From assembly GCA_017939795.1 (NCBI GenBank), contig JAGBAA010000136.1, positions 23,751 through 87,750 of the forward strand: a stretch of 64,000 nt of DNA, in the 5' to 3' direction. The stretch comes from Thermoguttaceae bacterium (GTDB lineage: Bacteria; Planctomycetota; Planctomycetia; Pirellulales; Thermoguttaceae). The notes beneath the pieces were generated by a model, which worked only from the letters and a program-made list of their open reading frames with translations, ran no database searches and was not told where the DNA came from. The position numbers and the translations under genes were made by a program. Positions 17,947 to 27,245 of this stretch are shown one piece after another (position 1 is the stretch's first letter; the number at the start of each line of letters is the position of its first letter).

Positions 17947-19122
17947 ATGGATGGATCTTGGAGAAAAGAAGAGGAGCGCATGGCAGATTTAAGGCGGGCC
18001 GTCATTCAGCGGCTTCAGGCTTTGCAGTGTGCGGGAGTGGAAGAACTTTCGCATACTCTGGCTGAAAGTCTGCTTGGTGCGCTTCAAGAGCAGGAAACGG
18101 CCGCCGTTTCTCTTTCATCTGGAATACAGAAAGATCCGGCTCCTGTTCCGAATTGCGATTTTCAGAGGACGGTTTCTTCTGCCGCCGGTACTTCCGCAGC
18201 GGAACACACTCCTGCCGGTGTCGGTCAGCCTCTTCCCTGGGAAAAACGCACAGTTTCTGCATCGGGAACTGTTTTGCCGACGGCGCATTCCTCCTATTCG
18301 CCATCCTCTTCCATCCCCGCTTCCCGACCCGGTCCGGTTTCCCGCGAGACATCGGTCCGGCCGCAAATATCCGGACGGTCGGGGGCTGCAGCCCCTTCCT
18401 CCGGTTTTCCTCAAACTTCCGGTACACGCCGGGCTCCCGCCATGGCTCCCAAACGCCTTCCTCTGTCCCTCGATATCATCGTTCCTCCGCATGAAGACTA
18501 CTCGGCACTTGCCGAAATGGAGGACCGTCACGAAGCCCTTCGCCTTCTTGGAGAGAAAGTCGCCCGGTGTACCCGGTGCATCGATCTGGTCGGGAACCGT
18601 ACGCAGACGGTCCTTGGGACCGGGAATCCTTACGCGGAACTGATGTTCCTGGGAGAAGCTCCCGGTGCGGATGAAGACCGGGCGGGGATCCCGTTCGTGG
18701 GGCGTGCGGGACAGCTGCTGACGAAAATGATCGAAAACGGAATGCAGATCGACCGTCAGGAAAAGACGTACATCTGCAATATTCTGCGCTGCCGTCCTCC
18801 GGGAAACCGTGCGCCGATGCCGGAGGAGGCGTTCAAGTGCAGGCAGTTTCTCGATACGCAGATCGACATCGTGAAACCGAAATTCATCTGCTGTCTCGGT
18901 GCGTCCGCGGCGCAGTATCTCCTCGACACCACGACGACCATCAGCCGAATGCGTCTGCGTGAGTTCCGCTACAGGAACGCGACGGTGGTCTGTACCTACC
19001 ATCCGGCCTACCTTTTGCGGAATCCTTCCCAGAAAAACGCGACCTGGCAGGATCTGCAGTTTCTGATGAAACTCATGGGACTTCCGCTTCCGCCGCCGAA
19101 AGAGAGCAGTGCCGGAGCTTGA
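17947..19122 (+). CDS. Family 4 (Fe-S) uracil-DNA glycosylase
   Basis: This enzyme removes uracil from DNA arising by cytosine deamination. The catalytic domain starts at about residue 200. It contains the first cluster cysteines CTRC, motif GEAPGADEDRAGIPFVGRAGQLL, the second cysteine pair in LRCRPPGNRAPMPEEAFKC, and THPAYLL-type YHPAYLLRNP. The four cysteines match the 4Fe-4S family 4 pattern. The N-terminal 200 residues are unusual: a short helical part and a Pro/Ser-rich low-complexity linker. The start may be ATG 17947 or ATG 17980, as the promoter is very close. Opposite-strand frames here are shadows. Confidence 0.93.
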   Translation: MDGSWRKEEERMADLRRAVIQRLQALQCAGVEELSHTLAESLLGALQEQETAAVSLSSGIQKDPAPVPNCDFQRTVSSAAGTSAAEHTPAGVGQPLPWEKRTVSASGTVLPTAHSSYSPSSSIPASRPGPVSRETSVRPQISGRSGAAAPSSGFPQTSGTRRAPAMAPKRLPLSLDIIVPPHEDYSALAEMEDRHEALRLLGEKVARCTRCIDLVGNRTQTVLGTGNPYAELMFLGEAPGADEDRAGIPFVGRAGQLLTKMIENGMQIDRQEKTYICNILRCRPPGNRAPMPEEAFKCRQFLDTQIDIVKPKFICCLGASAAQYLLDTTTTISRMRLREFRYRNATVVCTYHPAYLLRNPSQKNATWQDLQFLMKLMGLPLPPPKESSAGA

Positions 19123-19276
19123 GTGTTGACGTGAGTACAAAAAATCGAATCGATTTCGTCGAGGAGATGAGTTTCCTTATTTTTCGTGTCCATCATGGAA
19201 TTTTGAGGAATCTCGGTTTTCGCCGGGATTTTCCTTCCTTTAACCCAACCTTAATTTGCGATTCAAGAGGTCTTTT

Positions 19277-20569
19277 ATGAACCAGACTACCCGCCGTAAT
19301 TTTTTGGCCGTTTCCGGTGCCGCAGCTGCCGCTGGCGCTGTTTTTTCCGGAAGCGGGATCCAAAGTGCACAGGGCGCAGAGAATGCGCAGGCTGACGCTC
19401 CGAAATCACTTTTTGCTTCTGCCGTCGTGCTTCAGAATCCGACGGAAACTTCGATGAGTGCGTCCTGGACGCTCAACGGATACGCGACCGGATGGATCGA
19501 ATGGGGGCTTTCACCCGACAAACTGGACCAGAAGGCATGCGGGGCCGTCTGGGGACTGAAACCATACTCGGACCGCGTCATCAGCGTGACGATCAGCGGT
19601 CTGAAACCGAATACGAAATACTTCTACCGTGCCGCTGTTCGCGGGATCGACTTCCGCGGCGCATACAAAATCATCCCGAATGAAGAGGTCGAGTATTCGG
19701 AAGTGAATTCCTTCACGACGCCGGGAAAAGACGCGAAGACGGCGAGTTTCGTCGTGGTGAACGACACCCACGAAGTGCAGGACATCCTTGCGCGTGAATT
19801 TGACCTGGCGAAAGAGCTGAAGCCGGACTATACGATCTGGAACGGCGACCTCGTGAATCATGTTGAGGGACATGAAACGATCCAGAACGCGATCATGGAT
19901 CCGGGAAAACGTGCGTTTGCGAATGACCATCCGCTGCTTGTGGGACGCGGAAATCACGACACTCGCGGACGTTGGGCGCGTTATCTTGATGAGTATCTGA
20001 CGCCGTGGAAGCAGGAAGATCCGAAGTATGCCGCTCTTGGCTATTCCAGCGTCGTGCGTCATGGAGACCTGGCTCTTATCTGCCTCGATACGGGGGAAGA
20101 TAAACCGGACTTCCGCAAAGAATGGGGAACGCTGGCGGAATTTGAGCCGTACATCGCGCTTCAGGGCGAGTGGCTGAAGGACGTCATGGAATCCGATGCG
20201 GTGAAGACGGCGAAATTCGTTCTGGTCTTCTGCCATATTCCGCTTTTCGATCCCCGTCCGGATGCGAATCCCGGTACGCTCGAGTACGGACATTCCGCCT
20301 GGAAGAAGCTGGGAGCGGAGCTTTGGGGCGAATCGCTTCAGAAAGCCGGCGTGCAGGCCGTCATTGCGGCACACGTGCACCATCATCGTGTGGATGCCCC
20401 GACGGAAACGCGCTGCTGGACGCAGATCACCGGCGGCGGCTGTGCGCTCAATGGAGCGACCGTGATCCACGGAAAAGTCGAAAACGACAAACTGAAGATC
20501 ACGGTATACTCTGTCGCGACGAAAAAGGCGGTCACGGAACTGGAATTTGAACCGCGCAAGATCGGCTGA
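19277..20569 (+). CDS. Tat-exported metallophosphoesterase with N-terminal Fn3-like domain
   Basis: This 430-residue protein begins with a twin-arginine signal (NQTTRRNFLAVSGAAAAAG) and should be folded before export. An Fn3-like purple-acid-phosphatase N-domain lies at about residues 45-145 (MSASWTLNGYATGWIEWG, LKPNTKYFYRA). A calcineurin-like domain follows, with NDTHE, NGDLVNH, GRGNHDTRG, FCHIPLFDP and AAHVHHHR as metal and phosphate ligands. The frame is open upstream to a TTG at 19256, but ATG 19277 has AAGAGG seven bases before it. A second exported metallophosphoesterase gene follows 116 bp downstream. The substrate is unknown; phosphate scavenging is a reasonable guess. Confidence 0.9.
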   Translation: MNQTTRRNFLAVSGAAAAAGAVFSGSGIQSAQGAENAQADAPKSLFASAVVLQNPTETSMSASWTLNGYATGWIEWGLSPDKLDQKACGAVWGLKPYSDRVISVTISGLKPNTKYFYRAAVRGIDFRGAYKIIPNEEVEYSEVNSFTTPGKDAKTASFVVVNDTHEVQDILAREFDLAKELKPDYTIWNGDLVNHVEGHETIQNAIMDPGKRAFANDHPLLVGRGNHDTRGRWARYLDEYLTPWKQEDPKYAALGYSSVVRHGDLALICLDTGEDKPDFRKEWGTLAEFEPYIALQGEWLKDVMESDAVKTAKFVLVFCHIPLFDPRPDANPGTLEYGHSAWKKLGAELWGESLQKAGVQAVIAAHVHHHRVDAPTETRCWTQITGGGCALNGATVIHGKVENDKLKITVYSVATKKAVTELEFEPRKIG

Positions 20570-20580
20570 TCCGCAGGATC

Positions 20581-20638
20581 CACAGAACTTCGGCAGAGGC
20601 TCAGTCTCATTTTTCGAGGCTCTGCCGTTTCTGTGATT
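20581..20638 (+). terminator. Hairpin after the first metallophosphoesterase gene
   Basis: CACAGAA (20581-20587) and CGGCAGAG (20591-20598) pair with CTCTGCCG (20620-20627) and TTCTGTG (20629-20635), giving a long two-part stem. The T run is short (TTT), so this may be a terminator or a processing/stability hairpin between the two phosphoesterase genes. Confidence 0.45.
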
Positions 20639-20685
20639 TGGATCATGCTTTCCATATTCAAGATAGGACATTCCAAGGAGAACTC

Positions 20686-21567
20686 ATGCTCAGACGGCAT
20701 TTTTTATTTCTCGCTTCCGCTTTCCCGCTCGTACTTCAGGCAGGACGGACATTGGGAACGGACGGGAAGAGCATTGACCCGCACCGGATCGTGCTGCTGG
20801 CCGATACGCACATCGGGCATCCAGCCCCGAAGCATTCGGAAAATCTGACCCGGATCGTGAAAGAGATCCTTGCGATGGATCCCCGGCCTGCGAAGGTCTT
20901 CATTCTCGGTGACCTGGCGTTTTCGCATGGAACGCTGGAAGAATACCGCGAGATCAGAGCGCTGATGGCTCCGCTCGATGACGCGGGGATCCCATGGCAC
21001 ATTGTCGTTGGGAATCACGACACGCGCGAAACCATGTTCGAGATCTTCCCGGAAAAGAAAATGGAGATCCCGGGACTCGAAGGCAAGCAGATCGGGATCG
21101 TGGAGGCGGACGGTGTTGATTTTCTGATTTTGGATTCCCGCATGGACGATACCCGGGCGTATATGGCCGAGAAGGCGAAATATCCGAACCGCCAGCCGTG
21201 GGATGGAACGATGGATGCGCGTCAGCAGGCGTGGCTCGAAGAAACTCTGATGAACTATCCGAAACCCGTTTTCGTCATGGCGCATCATCCGATCCGCGAG
21301 ACGAAACTGGCTCCCGTGCTCTCGAAGTACCCGGCAGTTCAGGGGTACCTGTACGGGCACGAGCATCGGTATTGCCGCAGTCAAAAGGAAAATGTGGAGC
21401 TTCTCCTCTTCCCGACCGCCAGCGAGAGGATCCATGGAAAGAAGGAACCGAATGGTTTCGTCGTTCTGGATGTTCGCGAAAATGGATTTGAGTTCACGCT
21501 TCATGCGCTTTCGCCGGAACACCCGCTCAATGGGCATTCGGAAACAGTACGCAAAAAGGTACTCTAA
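20686..21567 (+). CDS. Exported calcineurin-like metallophosphoesterase
   Basis: This 293-residue phosphoesterase carries the binuclear metal motifs LLADTHIGHP (about residue 27), ILGDLAFSHG, VVGNHDTRE, MAHHPI and YGHEHRY in the standard order. The N-terminus MLRRHFLFLASAFPLVLQA looks like a signal peptide. AAGGAG lies five bases before ATG 20686, so the in-frame TTG at 20638 is rejected as a start. It follows another exported metallophosphoesterase gene on the same strand, separated by a hairpin, but lacks that protein's Fn3 domain and Tat motif. The substrate cannot be deduced. Confidence 0.9.
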   Translation: MLRRHFLFLASAFPLVLQAGRTLGTDGKSIDPHRIVLLADTHIGHPAPKHSENLTRIVKEILAMDPRPAKVFILGDLAFSHGTLEEYREIRALMAPLDDAGIPWHIVVGNHDTRETMFEIFPEKKMEIPGLEGKQIGIVEADGVDFLILDSRMDDTRAYMAEKAKYPNRQPWDGTMDARQQAWLEETLMNYPKPVFVMAHHPIRETKLAPVLSKYPAVQGYLYGHEHRYCRSQKENVELLLFPTASERIHGKKEPNGFVVLDVRENGFEFTLHALSPEHPLNGHSETVRKKVL

Positions 21568-22075
21568 AATTTCAGAATCAGTCTGCGGATCGCTGAAATG
21601 GTTTTTTTGGGATCCCGAAAAAGGTTCGCGGATGGCGGAAACTGCCTCTCAAAAATCTTTGAAAGGGGCTAAAATGTGAGATTTGGGGAAAATTTTTTGA
21701 GAAAAACGAAAAATTTTTGAAAAATTTTTTTCTCCAATTCATTCAAACAGGGAATCAAAATCGTGTTTTGGAGCGTTTAAAAGTTTCTTTTGTCCTTGAA
21801 AATACGATACGTAAGGCACTTTGCTCAGTTCGCAGAGGCGGAAAGTGAGGAAATTTCCCACCCCGCTTGAAAAAATTGCGAAGTGTGGTAAAATATGCTA
21901 TGTTTATTTTATTCCCGACGCACGTCAAAATTCCGGCGGCAGGTCGTTTCAGACGGAATCGGAGTGCCATGCATTCCATATGGTCTTTGCGGATATGCCT
22001 GTCTGGATGTTCGGCGGCCTGTCCGTATGGTGTCAGATTTGGGGAATGCACTGAAAGTCAAGGGAATCGAGAATT
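21568..22075 (+). other. Intergenic region with 5' leader of the TPR gene
   Basis: This 508-bp gap is AT-rich around 21690-21740, with runs of A and T. It holds the TPR-gene promoter at 21867-21894. The leader from there to the ATG is about 175 nt and contains no recognised riboswitch. Confidence 0.4.
21867..21894 (+). promoter_or_regulatory. Promoter of the TPR protein gene
   Basis: TTGAAA (21867-21872) and TAAAAT (21889-21894) are separated by exactly 16 bp, with GTGG immediately before the -10 box. The same GG-TAAAAT arrangement recurs in this window. Confidence 0.6.
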
Positions 22076-23485
22076 ATGTCAAAAGAAAATATTGAACAGA
22101 ATGAAAATCCGGAACAGCCGACGGCTGCGCTTCCGGAAATTTCACCTGCACGCCGTAAGCAGCTGCAGAAGATGTTCGACATCGGGATGACGAAGAGTGC
22201 CCAGAAAAGCTACGATTATGCGGTGGAGCTTCTCGCCCAGTGTGCGACGGCAGACCCGGGAAATGTTCAGTATGTGAAGGGACTGCTCGATACACTGAAG
22301 GCGAAATATGAGAAGAATCGCGGCAAAGGGCATCCGATGGCATTCCTGAAGATGATGGGCCCGAAAGGCGCGATGAAAAAAGGAACTGCCAAAGAGGACT
22401 GGAAAGCGGTCTGTGAGGCAGGCGTGAAGGGGCTTCTGTGGAATCCGTGGGATTTCGCGACGCTGAGTTACCTGGTCAAGGCGACGATCGCGCTTGGATT
22501 TACGGACGTTCCGCTTCTTTATCTCAAGAGTGCGCTGGAAGGCGGCGGGCGGGACATCGCGGTGAACCGTTTTTGCGGAACGATGCTGGAAGAGCTTGGC
22601 CGCATGAACGAGGCGTACCAGTGTTGGCGCCGTGTGGATGAGATGAAGCCGGGCGATCCGGAAACTGAGCGGACGCTGACCCGTCTGACAGTTGCGCGCA
22701 CGATCAGTGAATCCGGTTATTCTGCGGGTCCGAAGAAGGACGCGAAGTCGGTGGTCACTGCGAAGGACGAGTCTGGAAAGACGCTCGAAATGACGCAGGA
22801 AGAACTGCTCGAGCACAAGATCTCCCAGCAGCCGACCGATCCGAACCGGTATCTGGAACTGGCAGATATTCATATCCAGGTGGAAAACTTCACGAAGGCG
22901 GAAGATGTGCTGCGCCGTGGTGTGGAAGCCTGCGGACCGGGCGAAGGTCTTCAGGATAAACTGGAAGACGTTCAGATCCGCCGTATGCGTCAGAAGATGT
23001 CCAAGGTGGATCGAAACAGTGACGAGTGGAAGAAACTGCGTCTGGAAATGAACGATACCGAGCTGGAGATCTGGCGCAATCGCTGCCTCCGTTACCCGAA
23101 CAACCTGGGATTCAAATACGACCTTGGTCTTCGCTACCAGATGAAGGGCGAAAACGACGAGGCGATCAAGCAGTTCCAGATCTCGAAAAAGGAACCTCGC
23201 CGTGCAGGGCTTTCCTGTTTGGCGCTTGGGCAGTGTTTCCAGGCGATCAAGCAGTACAGTCTCGCGATGGCGAACTTCCACGAAGCGATCGAAAAGATCC
23301 CGGACCGCGATGCAGAAAACCGCAAGAAGGCGTACTATCTTGCAGGAAAACTTGCGATGGCACTGAAAGATTACGATCAGGCCAACGAGTTCCTGACGCA
23401 GCTTGCAGATATGGATTTCAGCTACAAAGACGTCTCGGAACTTCTCGCGAAAGTGGAGGAGATCCGGAACGAATCTGCCGACTGA
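22076..23485 (+). CDS. Tetratricopeptide-repeat protein
   Basis: This 469-residue soluble protein is mostly helical with several TPR-like units. Examples are the first at about residues 33-70 (KMFDIGMTKSAQKSYDYAVELL), one around 255-290 (RYLELADIHIQVENFTKAEDVLRRG), and a C-terminal set (LGLRYQMKGENDEAIKQFQ, YSLAMANFHEAIEKIPD, LAMALKDYDQANEFL). TPRs mediate protein contacts, so a scaffold role is likely. No signal peptide or membrane helix is visible. It is transcribed from its own promoter and precedes rpsT by 173 bp. I do not recognise a named function. Confidence 0.85.
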   Translation: MSKENIEQNENPEQPTAALPEISPARRKQLQKMFDIGMTKSAQKSYDYAVELLAQCATADPGNVQYVKGLLDTLKAKYEKNRGKGHPMAFLKMMGPKGAMKKGTAKEDWKAVCEAGVKGLLWNPWDFATLSYLVKATIALGFTDVPLLYLKSALEGGGRDIAVNRFCGTMLEELGRMNEAYQCWRRVDEMKPGDPETERTLTRLTVARTISESGYSAGPKKDAKSVVTAKDESGKTLEMTQEELLEHKISQQPTDPNRYLELADIHIQVENFTKAEDVLRRGVEACGPGEGLQDKLEDVQIRRMRQKMSKVDRNSDEWKKLRLEMNDTELEIWRNRCLRYPNNLGFKYDLGLRYQMKGENDEAIKQFQISKKEPRRAGLSCLALGQCFQAIKQYSLAMANFHEAIEKIPDRDAENRKKAYYLAGKLAMALKDYDQANEFLTQLADMDFSYKDVSELLAKVEEIRNESAD

Positions 23486-23658
23486 GCAGAGTACGAGACA
23501 AAATTCGGTCTTCATGTACACAGGCGGTGTGCGGAAGACGGAAGTACACAGGAGTAAAGAGAGATTTCGGCAGTTTTGGAATTTTGAAACTGTCGGAGTT
23601 TCATTTCAATAATTTTTCATTTTTTCAAAGTTAAACACAGGAGCGATTTCGACGAATC

Positions 23659-23931
23659 ATGCCGAATATCAAGAGCGCTAAAAAACGTCTTCGTCAGAAC
23701 GAAGCCAGAAAAGTCACCAACTTGGCCATCAAACGTACCCTGCGCCGCAATTGCCGCAGTGTCCGTAATGCTGCCGCTGAAGGCAACATTGAACTGGCGA
23801 CCAGCAATTTCAGACTTGCCTGCAAACATCTGGATCAGGCTGCCGCGAAACGGATCATCCACAAAAATACCGTTTCCCGTCTGAAGTCCCGTTTGTCCGC
23901 GTGCATCAAAGCCGCGAAAAACGCCGGCTGA
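23659..23931 (+). CDS. rpsT: 30S ribosomal protein S20
   Basis: S20 is a primary 16S rRNA-binding protein of the small subunit. The 90-residue sequence starts MPNIKSAKKRLRQNEAR, the usual bacterial S20 N-terminus. It is rich in Lys, Arg and Ala and ends KNTVSRLKSRLSACIKAAKNAG, as expected for the helical bundle. A GGAGCGA site lies upstream of ATG 23659. It is followed by coaD with a 200-bp gap that contains an imperfect GC-rich hairpin with a T run (about 23949-23990). Confidence 0.97.
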   Translation: MPNIKSAKKRLRQNEARKVTNLAIKRTLRRNCRSVRNAAAEGNIELATSNFRLACKHLDQAAAKRIIHKNTVSRLKSRLSACIKAAKNAG

Positions 23932-24131
23932 GTATCCGAATGAAAGCATGGCAGGCAGTCGGCGTTCCGGTGTCTGCCCCGCTTTTTTCTTTTTCGAGCA
24001 GCCGTAGTCTGTTGGAAAGAGATTTTTTTGTATTTTAAAGAGGATTCTGCGCAGAAGCCTGCGTAGGATTTTTGTTCTATTTCTTGACCTTTTCCTGAAA
24101 GGCGCATTACGCTGTCCCACAGGCTTTTTTC

Positions 24132-24662
24132 ATGAAAAAACCCAGTATCGCAATTTATCCCGGCTCTTTTGACCCCATTACCCTTGGCCATCTGGATATC
24201 ATGGAACGTGCAAGCAGGATCTTCGATCAGCTGATCGTGGGAATCGGGATCAATCTGGAAAAGAAGCATCTTTTTACTCCGGAAGAGCGTATGGAGCAGA
24301 TCCGCCTTTCCACGCAGCACCTCCCGAACGTTGAGATCCGTACATTCAGTGGTTTGGCTGTTCGTTTTGTAGAAGAGTGCGGGGCGAACGTCATGATTCG
24401 CGGAGTGCGTCCCATTACGGACATTCCGGCAGAGCTGACGATGATGATGGCGAATCGGCGTCTTTCGAGCAACGTCGAGACGCTTTTCATGATTGCGGAC
24501 GGTGAACTGGCGCACGTTTCCAGTTCGCTCATCAAGCAGATCGCAGGATTGGCGGGACGTGAAGAGTTCCGTAAGTTTTTGCCTGAGGTCGTGATCCCAT
24601 TTGTGGAAGCACGTTTCAGGAAACTGGAACAGGATGGCGAAAAGGCCGACATTCTTTCCTGA
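24132..24662 (+). CDS. coaD: Pantetheine-phosphate adenylyltransferase
   Basis: CoaD adenylylates 4'-phosphopantetheine to dephospho-CoA, the penultimate step of CoA synthesis. The nucleotidyltransferase loop YPGSFDPITLGHLDIMERA is at residues 8-27. RGVRPITDIPAELTMMMANRRL and HVSSSLIKQIA complete the diagnostic motifs. The 176-residue length is slightly above the usual 160, owing to the C-terminal tail. It lies between rpsT and top6B on the + strand. A TTGACC hexamer at about 24084 may be part of its promoter, though no good -10 box was found. Confidence 0.97.
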   Translation: MKKPSIAIYPGSFDPITLGHLDIMERASRIFDQLIVGIGINLEKKHLFTPEERMEQIRLSTQHLPNVEIRTFSGLAVRFVEECGANVMIRGVRPITDIPAELTMMMANRRLSSNVETLFMIADGELAHVSSSLIKQIAGLAGREEFRKFLPEVVIPFVEARFRKLEQDGEKADILS

Positions 24663-24855
24663 GAGCCGATTCGAAAGATTTTTTCAGAGAGTTTTTCTCT
24701 GGACAGCGATTTTGTCTTTTCCGGCTGTGGGGAAATCTATGGGATCGAATGGAGTTTCGTTCTTGTTTTTTCTCTGATCGTGCGCTCTGACGGTGTTTTC
24801 AGCTGGAAAATACGCAGGATGATGGGGTTGAGGAAATTTTTTCACTGTGAGGGGC

Positions 24856-24883
24856 TGGACATTTTTCAGATTTCGTCTATAAT
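24856..24883 (+). promoter_or_regulatory. Promoter of top6B
   Basis: TGGACA (24856-24861) and TATAAT (24878-24883) are 16 bp apart, followed by GTGG as after the hisI -10 box. The transcript would start about 35 nt before the ATG. Confidence 0.6.
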
Positions 24884-24924
24884 GTGGAGAAATTTAAACG
24901 AAATCCAAAGGGGACTCATAGACG

Positions 24925-27033
24925 ATGGCAGAAAACAGTACTTCTGAAAAAAAACCGACACGCCGGGCGACTGCTGAAAGTATGGCGGCGAGTCAGCGCG
25001 ATATTTCGATCAGTGAATTTTTCGCGAAAAACCGCCACCTGCTCGGTTTCGACAATCCGCGCAAGGCACTCCTCACGACGCTGAAAGAAGCGGTGGATAA
25101 TTCGCTCGATGCATGCGAAGAAGCGGGGATCCTCCCGGAAATCTGGGTCCGGATCACTGAAACGTCGGCGAATCATTTCAAAGTGGAAGTTCAGGACAAT
25201 GGGCCGGGGATCCTTAAAAGGCAGATCCCGAATGTTTTTGGAAGGCTGCTTTACGGGTCGAAATTCCATCGGATGCGGATGTCGCGCGGACAGCAGGGGA
25301 TCGGGATCTCCGCGGCAGGAATGTACGGTGTCCTGACGACGGGGAAACCCGTGCGGATCGTTTCGCAGACATCGCCGCGTCTGACGCATTTCTATGAGAT
25401 CCGGATCAACACGAAAAAGAATGTGCCGGAGATCCTCAATGGGAATGGCGATGGACTCGTCGTGCCGGTCGCGCGTGAAGAGAGATCGAAATTTTTCGAA
25501 GAGAACGGGATCGACTGGGCTTCCAGCGTCAAGACGGGAACGCGGGTCGAGATCGAATTGGAAGCGAAGTATCTTCGCGGGCGAGGCAGTGTGGATGAGT
25601 ATCTCGAGCAGACCGCTATCGCCAATCCGCACGTTCGTCTGCACTACCAGGGGCCGGAAGATGAGGAAGAGCGTCTCTACGACCGGGCGACTGACCAGCT
25701 TCCGCCGGAGCCGAAAGAAATCAAGCCGCATCCGTATGGGGTGGAACTCGGCCGGCTTGCGGACATGGCGCGGCATTCGCAGGAACTGAGCATGACGAGC
25801 TTTTTTGAAAATCATTTTTCGAAAGTCTCGGCTCCGATCTGCAAACAGCTCTGCGGAACGGCACAGATCAATCTGCGAGCGCATCCTGCGGATCTTGAGC
25901 GGGAAGATATAGAGCGGCTCTACCAGGCGATCCAGACGACGAAGATCCCGAATCCGTCCACGGACTGCCTTTCTCCAATCGGTGAGGAGCTGCTTCTGAA
26001 GGGACTTCATCAGGTCGTTCCGGGTGAATTCTACACGGCGGCGACACGGCCTCCGGCGGTCTATCGCGGCAATCCGTTCCAGGTCGAAGTTGCTCTGGCG
26101 TATGGCGGTGCTCCGGTGACGCAGAATATTTCATCCGAGCTTCTTCAGGAACTTCTTGCGGAGACAGACGTGCGGACGCTGCGTCAATTCCTCATGAATA
26201 CGTTCCAGGGGATCGGTGCAGACGGTGCGGACAAAATCATGAAAGCGACGCGCCTTTCTACCCGAATGGCTCCGTCTAAAATGAAGCCGAAGGACATCGC
26301 GGTCCTCTACTCCGCCATGAAGAACGTGAATATCGCGGAGGGACAGACCATGTCCGTCTTCCGTTACGCGAACCGCGTTCCGCTTCAATCCCAGCTTTCC
26401 GCCTGTGCCGTCACGCAGACCATCATGAACATGAACTGGCGGAACTATGGTCTCCAGCAGTCGAGAGGCTCGCTTCCGCGCGGTCCGATCACCGTCATGG
26501 TGCATCTGGCGAGTGTCTGGGTGCCGTTTACGAGTGAATCGAAGGAAGCGATCGCATCCTATCCGGAAATCATGACCGAGATCCGTCTTGCACTTCAGAC
26601 TGCCGGACGAAAACTTGGACTTTACCTGAAACGGAAACAGAAAGTGCGGGAACAGGCCGACCGGCGTCAGCAGTTCCTGCGCTACCTGCATGAAGTTGCC
26701 CGGGCGATCCATGAGATCAATGGGCTGGATTACCAGGCAGTCTACGATGATCTGCTGGAAGTCGCGAAACTGAAGACATTTGAAGCGGATGCGAAATTTG
26801 ACGAAAGCGGAAATCGGATCTACGAAAAGGAAGAGGTCGACTATGGCGAAAATGTTCTGATCGTCGATACTTCCAATGTGGAGAGCCGGATCAATCGGAC
26901 CGTCCGCAAACATTCCGAGGATGTGCCCGATGAAGAAATTTCGGCGTCTGCAGAACATTTGGAAACGGGATCCGAAGATGAACATTCGATAAAAGACCTG
27001 GATGCCGACAGTTCAGAGACGAATGCAGACTGA
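24925..27033 (+). CDS. top6B: DNA topoisomerase VI subunit B (ATPase)
   Basis: Topo VI relaxes and decatenates DNA; its B subunit is the GHKL ATPase and transducer that gates the A subunit. Residues about 40-240 hold the Bergerat fold: TLKEAVDNSLDACEEAG (N box), VQDNGPGI (G1), and LLYGSKFHRMRMSRGQQGIGISAAGMYG (G2). The linker and transducer domains follow, including SQLSACAVTQTIMNMNWRNYG and PITVMVHLASVWVPFTSESKEAI. The 702-residue length is normal, with an acidic C-terminal tail. It is preceded by a good promoter and ends at a terminator, with no top6A next to it, which is unusual because B and A are normally adjacent. The A subunit may lie elsewhere in the genome. Confidence 0.95.
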   Translation: MAENSTSEKKPTRRATAESMAASQRDISISEFFAKNRHLLGFDNPRKALLTTLKEAVDNSLDACEEAGILPEIWVRITETSANHFKVEVQDNGPGILKRQIPNVFGRLLYGSKFHRMRMSRGQQGIGISAAGMYGVLTTGKPVRIVSQTSPRLTHFYEIRINTKKNVPEILNGNGDGLVVPVAREERSKFFEENGIDWASSVKTGTRVEIELEAKYLRGRGSVDEYLEQTAIANPHVRLHYQGPEDEEERLYDRATDQLPPEPKEIKPHPYGVELGRLADMARHSQELSMTSFFENHFSKVSAPICKQLCGTAQINLRAHPADLEREDIERLYQAIQTTKIPNPSTDCLSPIGEELLLKGLHQVVPGEFYTAATRPPAVYRGNPFQVEVALAYGGAPVTQNISSELLQELLAETDVRTLRQFLMNTFQGIGADGADKIMKATRLSTRMAPSKMKPKDIAVLYSAMKNVNIAEGQTMSVFRYANRVPLQSQLSACAVTQTIMNMNWRNYGLQQSRGSLPRGPITVMVHLASVWVPFTSESKEAIASYPEIMTEIRLALQTAGRKLGLYLKRKQKVREQADRRQQFLRYLHEVARAIHEINGLDYQAVYDDLLEVAKLKTFEADAKFDESGNRIYEKEEVDYGENVLIVDTSNVESRINRTVRKHSEDVPDEEISASAEHLETGSEDEHSIKDLDADSSETNAD

Positions 27034-27079
27034 CGGAAACTGCGGTACTGCGAAGTGCCGGCCGGTTAAGAAAAGAAAG

Positions 27080-27117
27080 ACGCGCAGAAACTGAAAGACG
27101 TTTCCTGTGCGTTTTTT
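27080..27117 (+). terminator. Terminator of top6B
   Basis: The stem ACGCGCAG..AAC (27080-27091) pairs with GTTT.CTGTGCGT (about 27100-27111) with one mismatch, followed by TTTTTT. It confirms that the top6B transcript ends without a top6A gene. Confidence 0.75.
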
Positions 27118-27245
27118 AATGGGAAATTTTATGTCGGCAGAAATCTTGAAAGCCGCCGGCCGCAAATCCAGTGCATCCACTTGGAATTCCCTGAGGAGGC
27201 CAAAAATTTGAGACCGTGAGTCTATTTTCGACGTTGGAAATCAGG

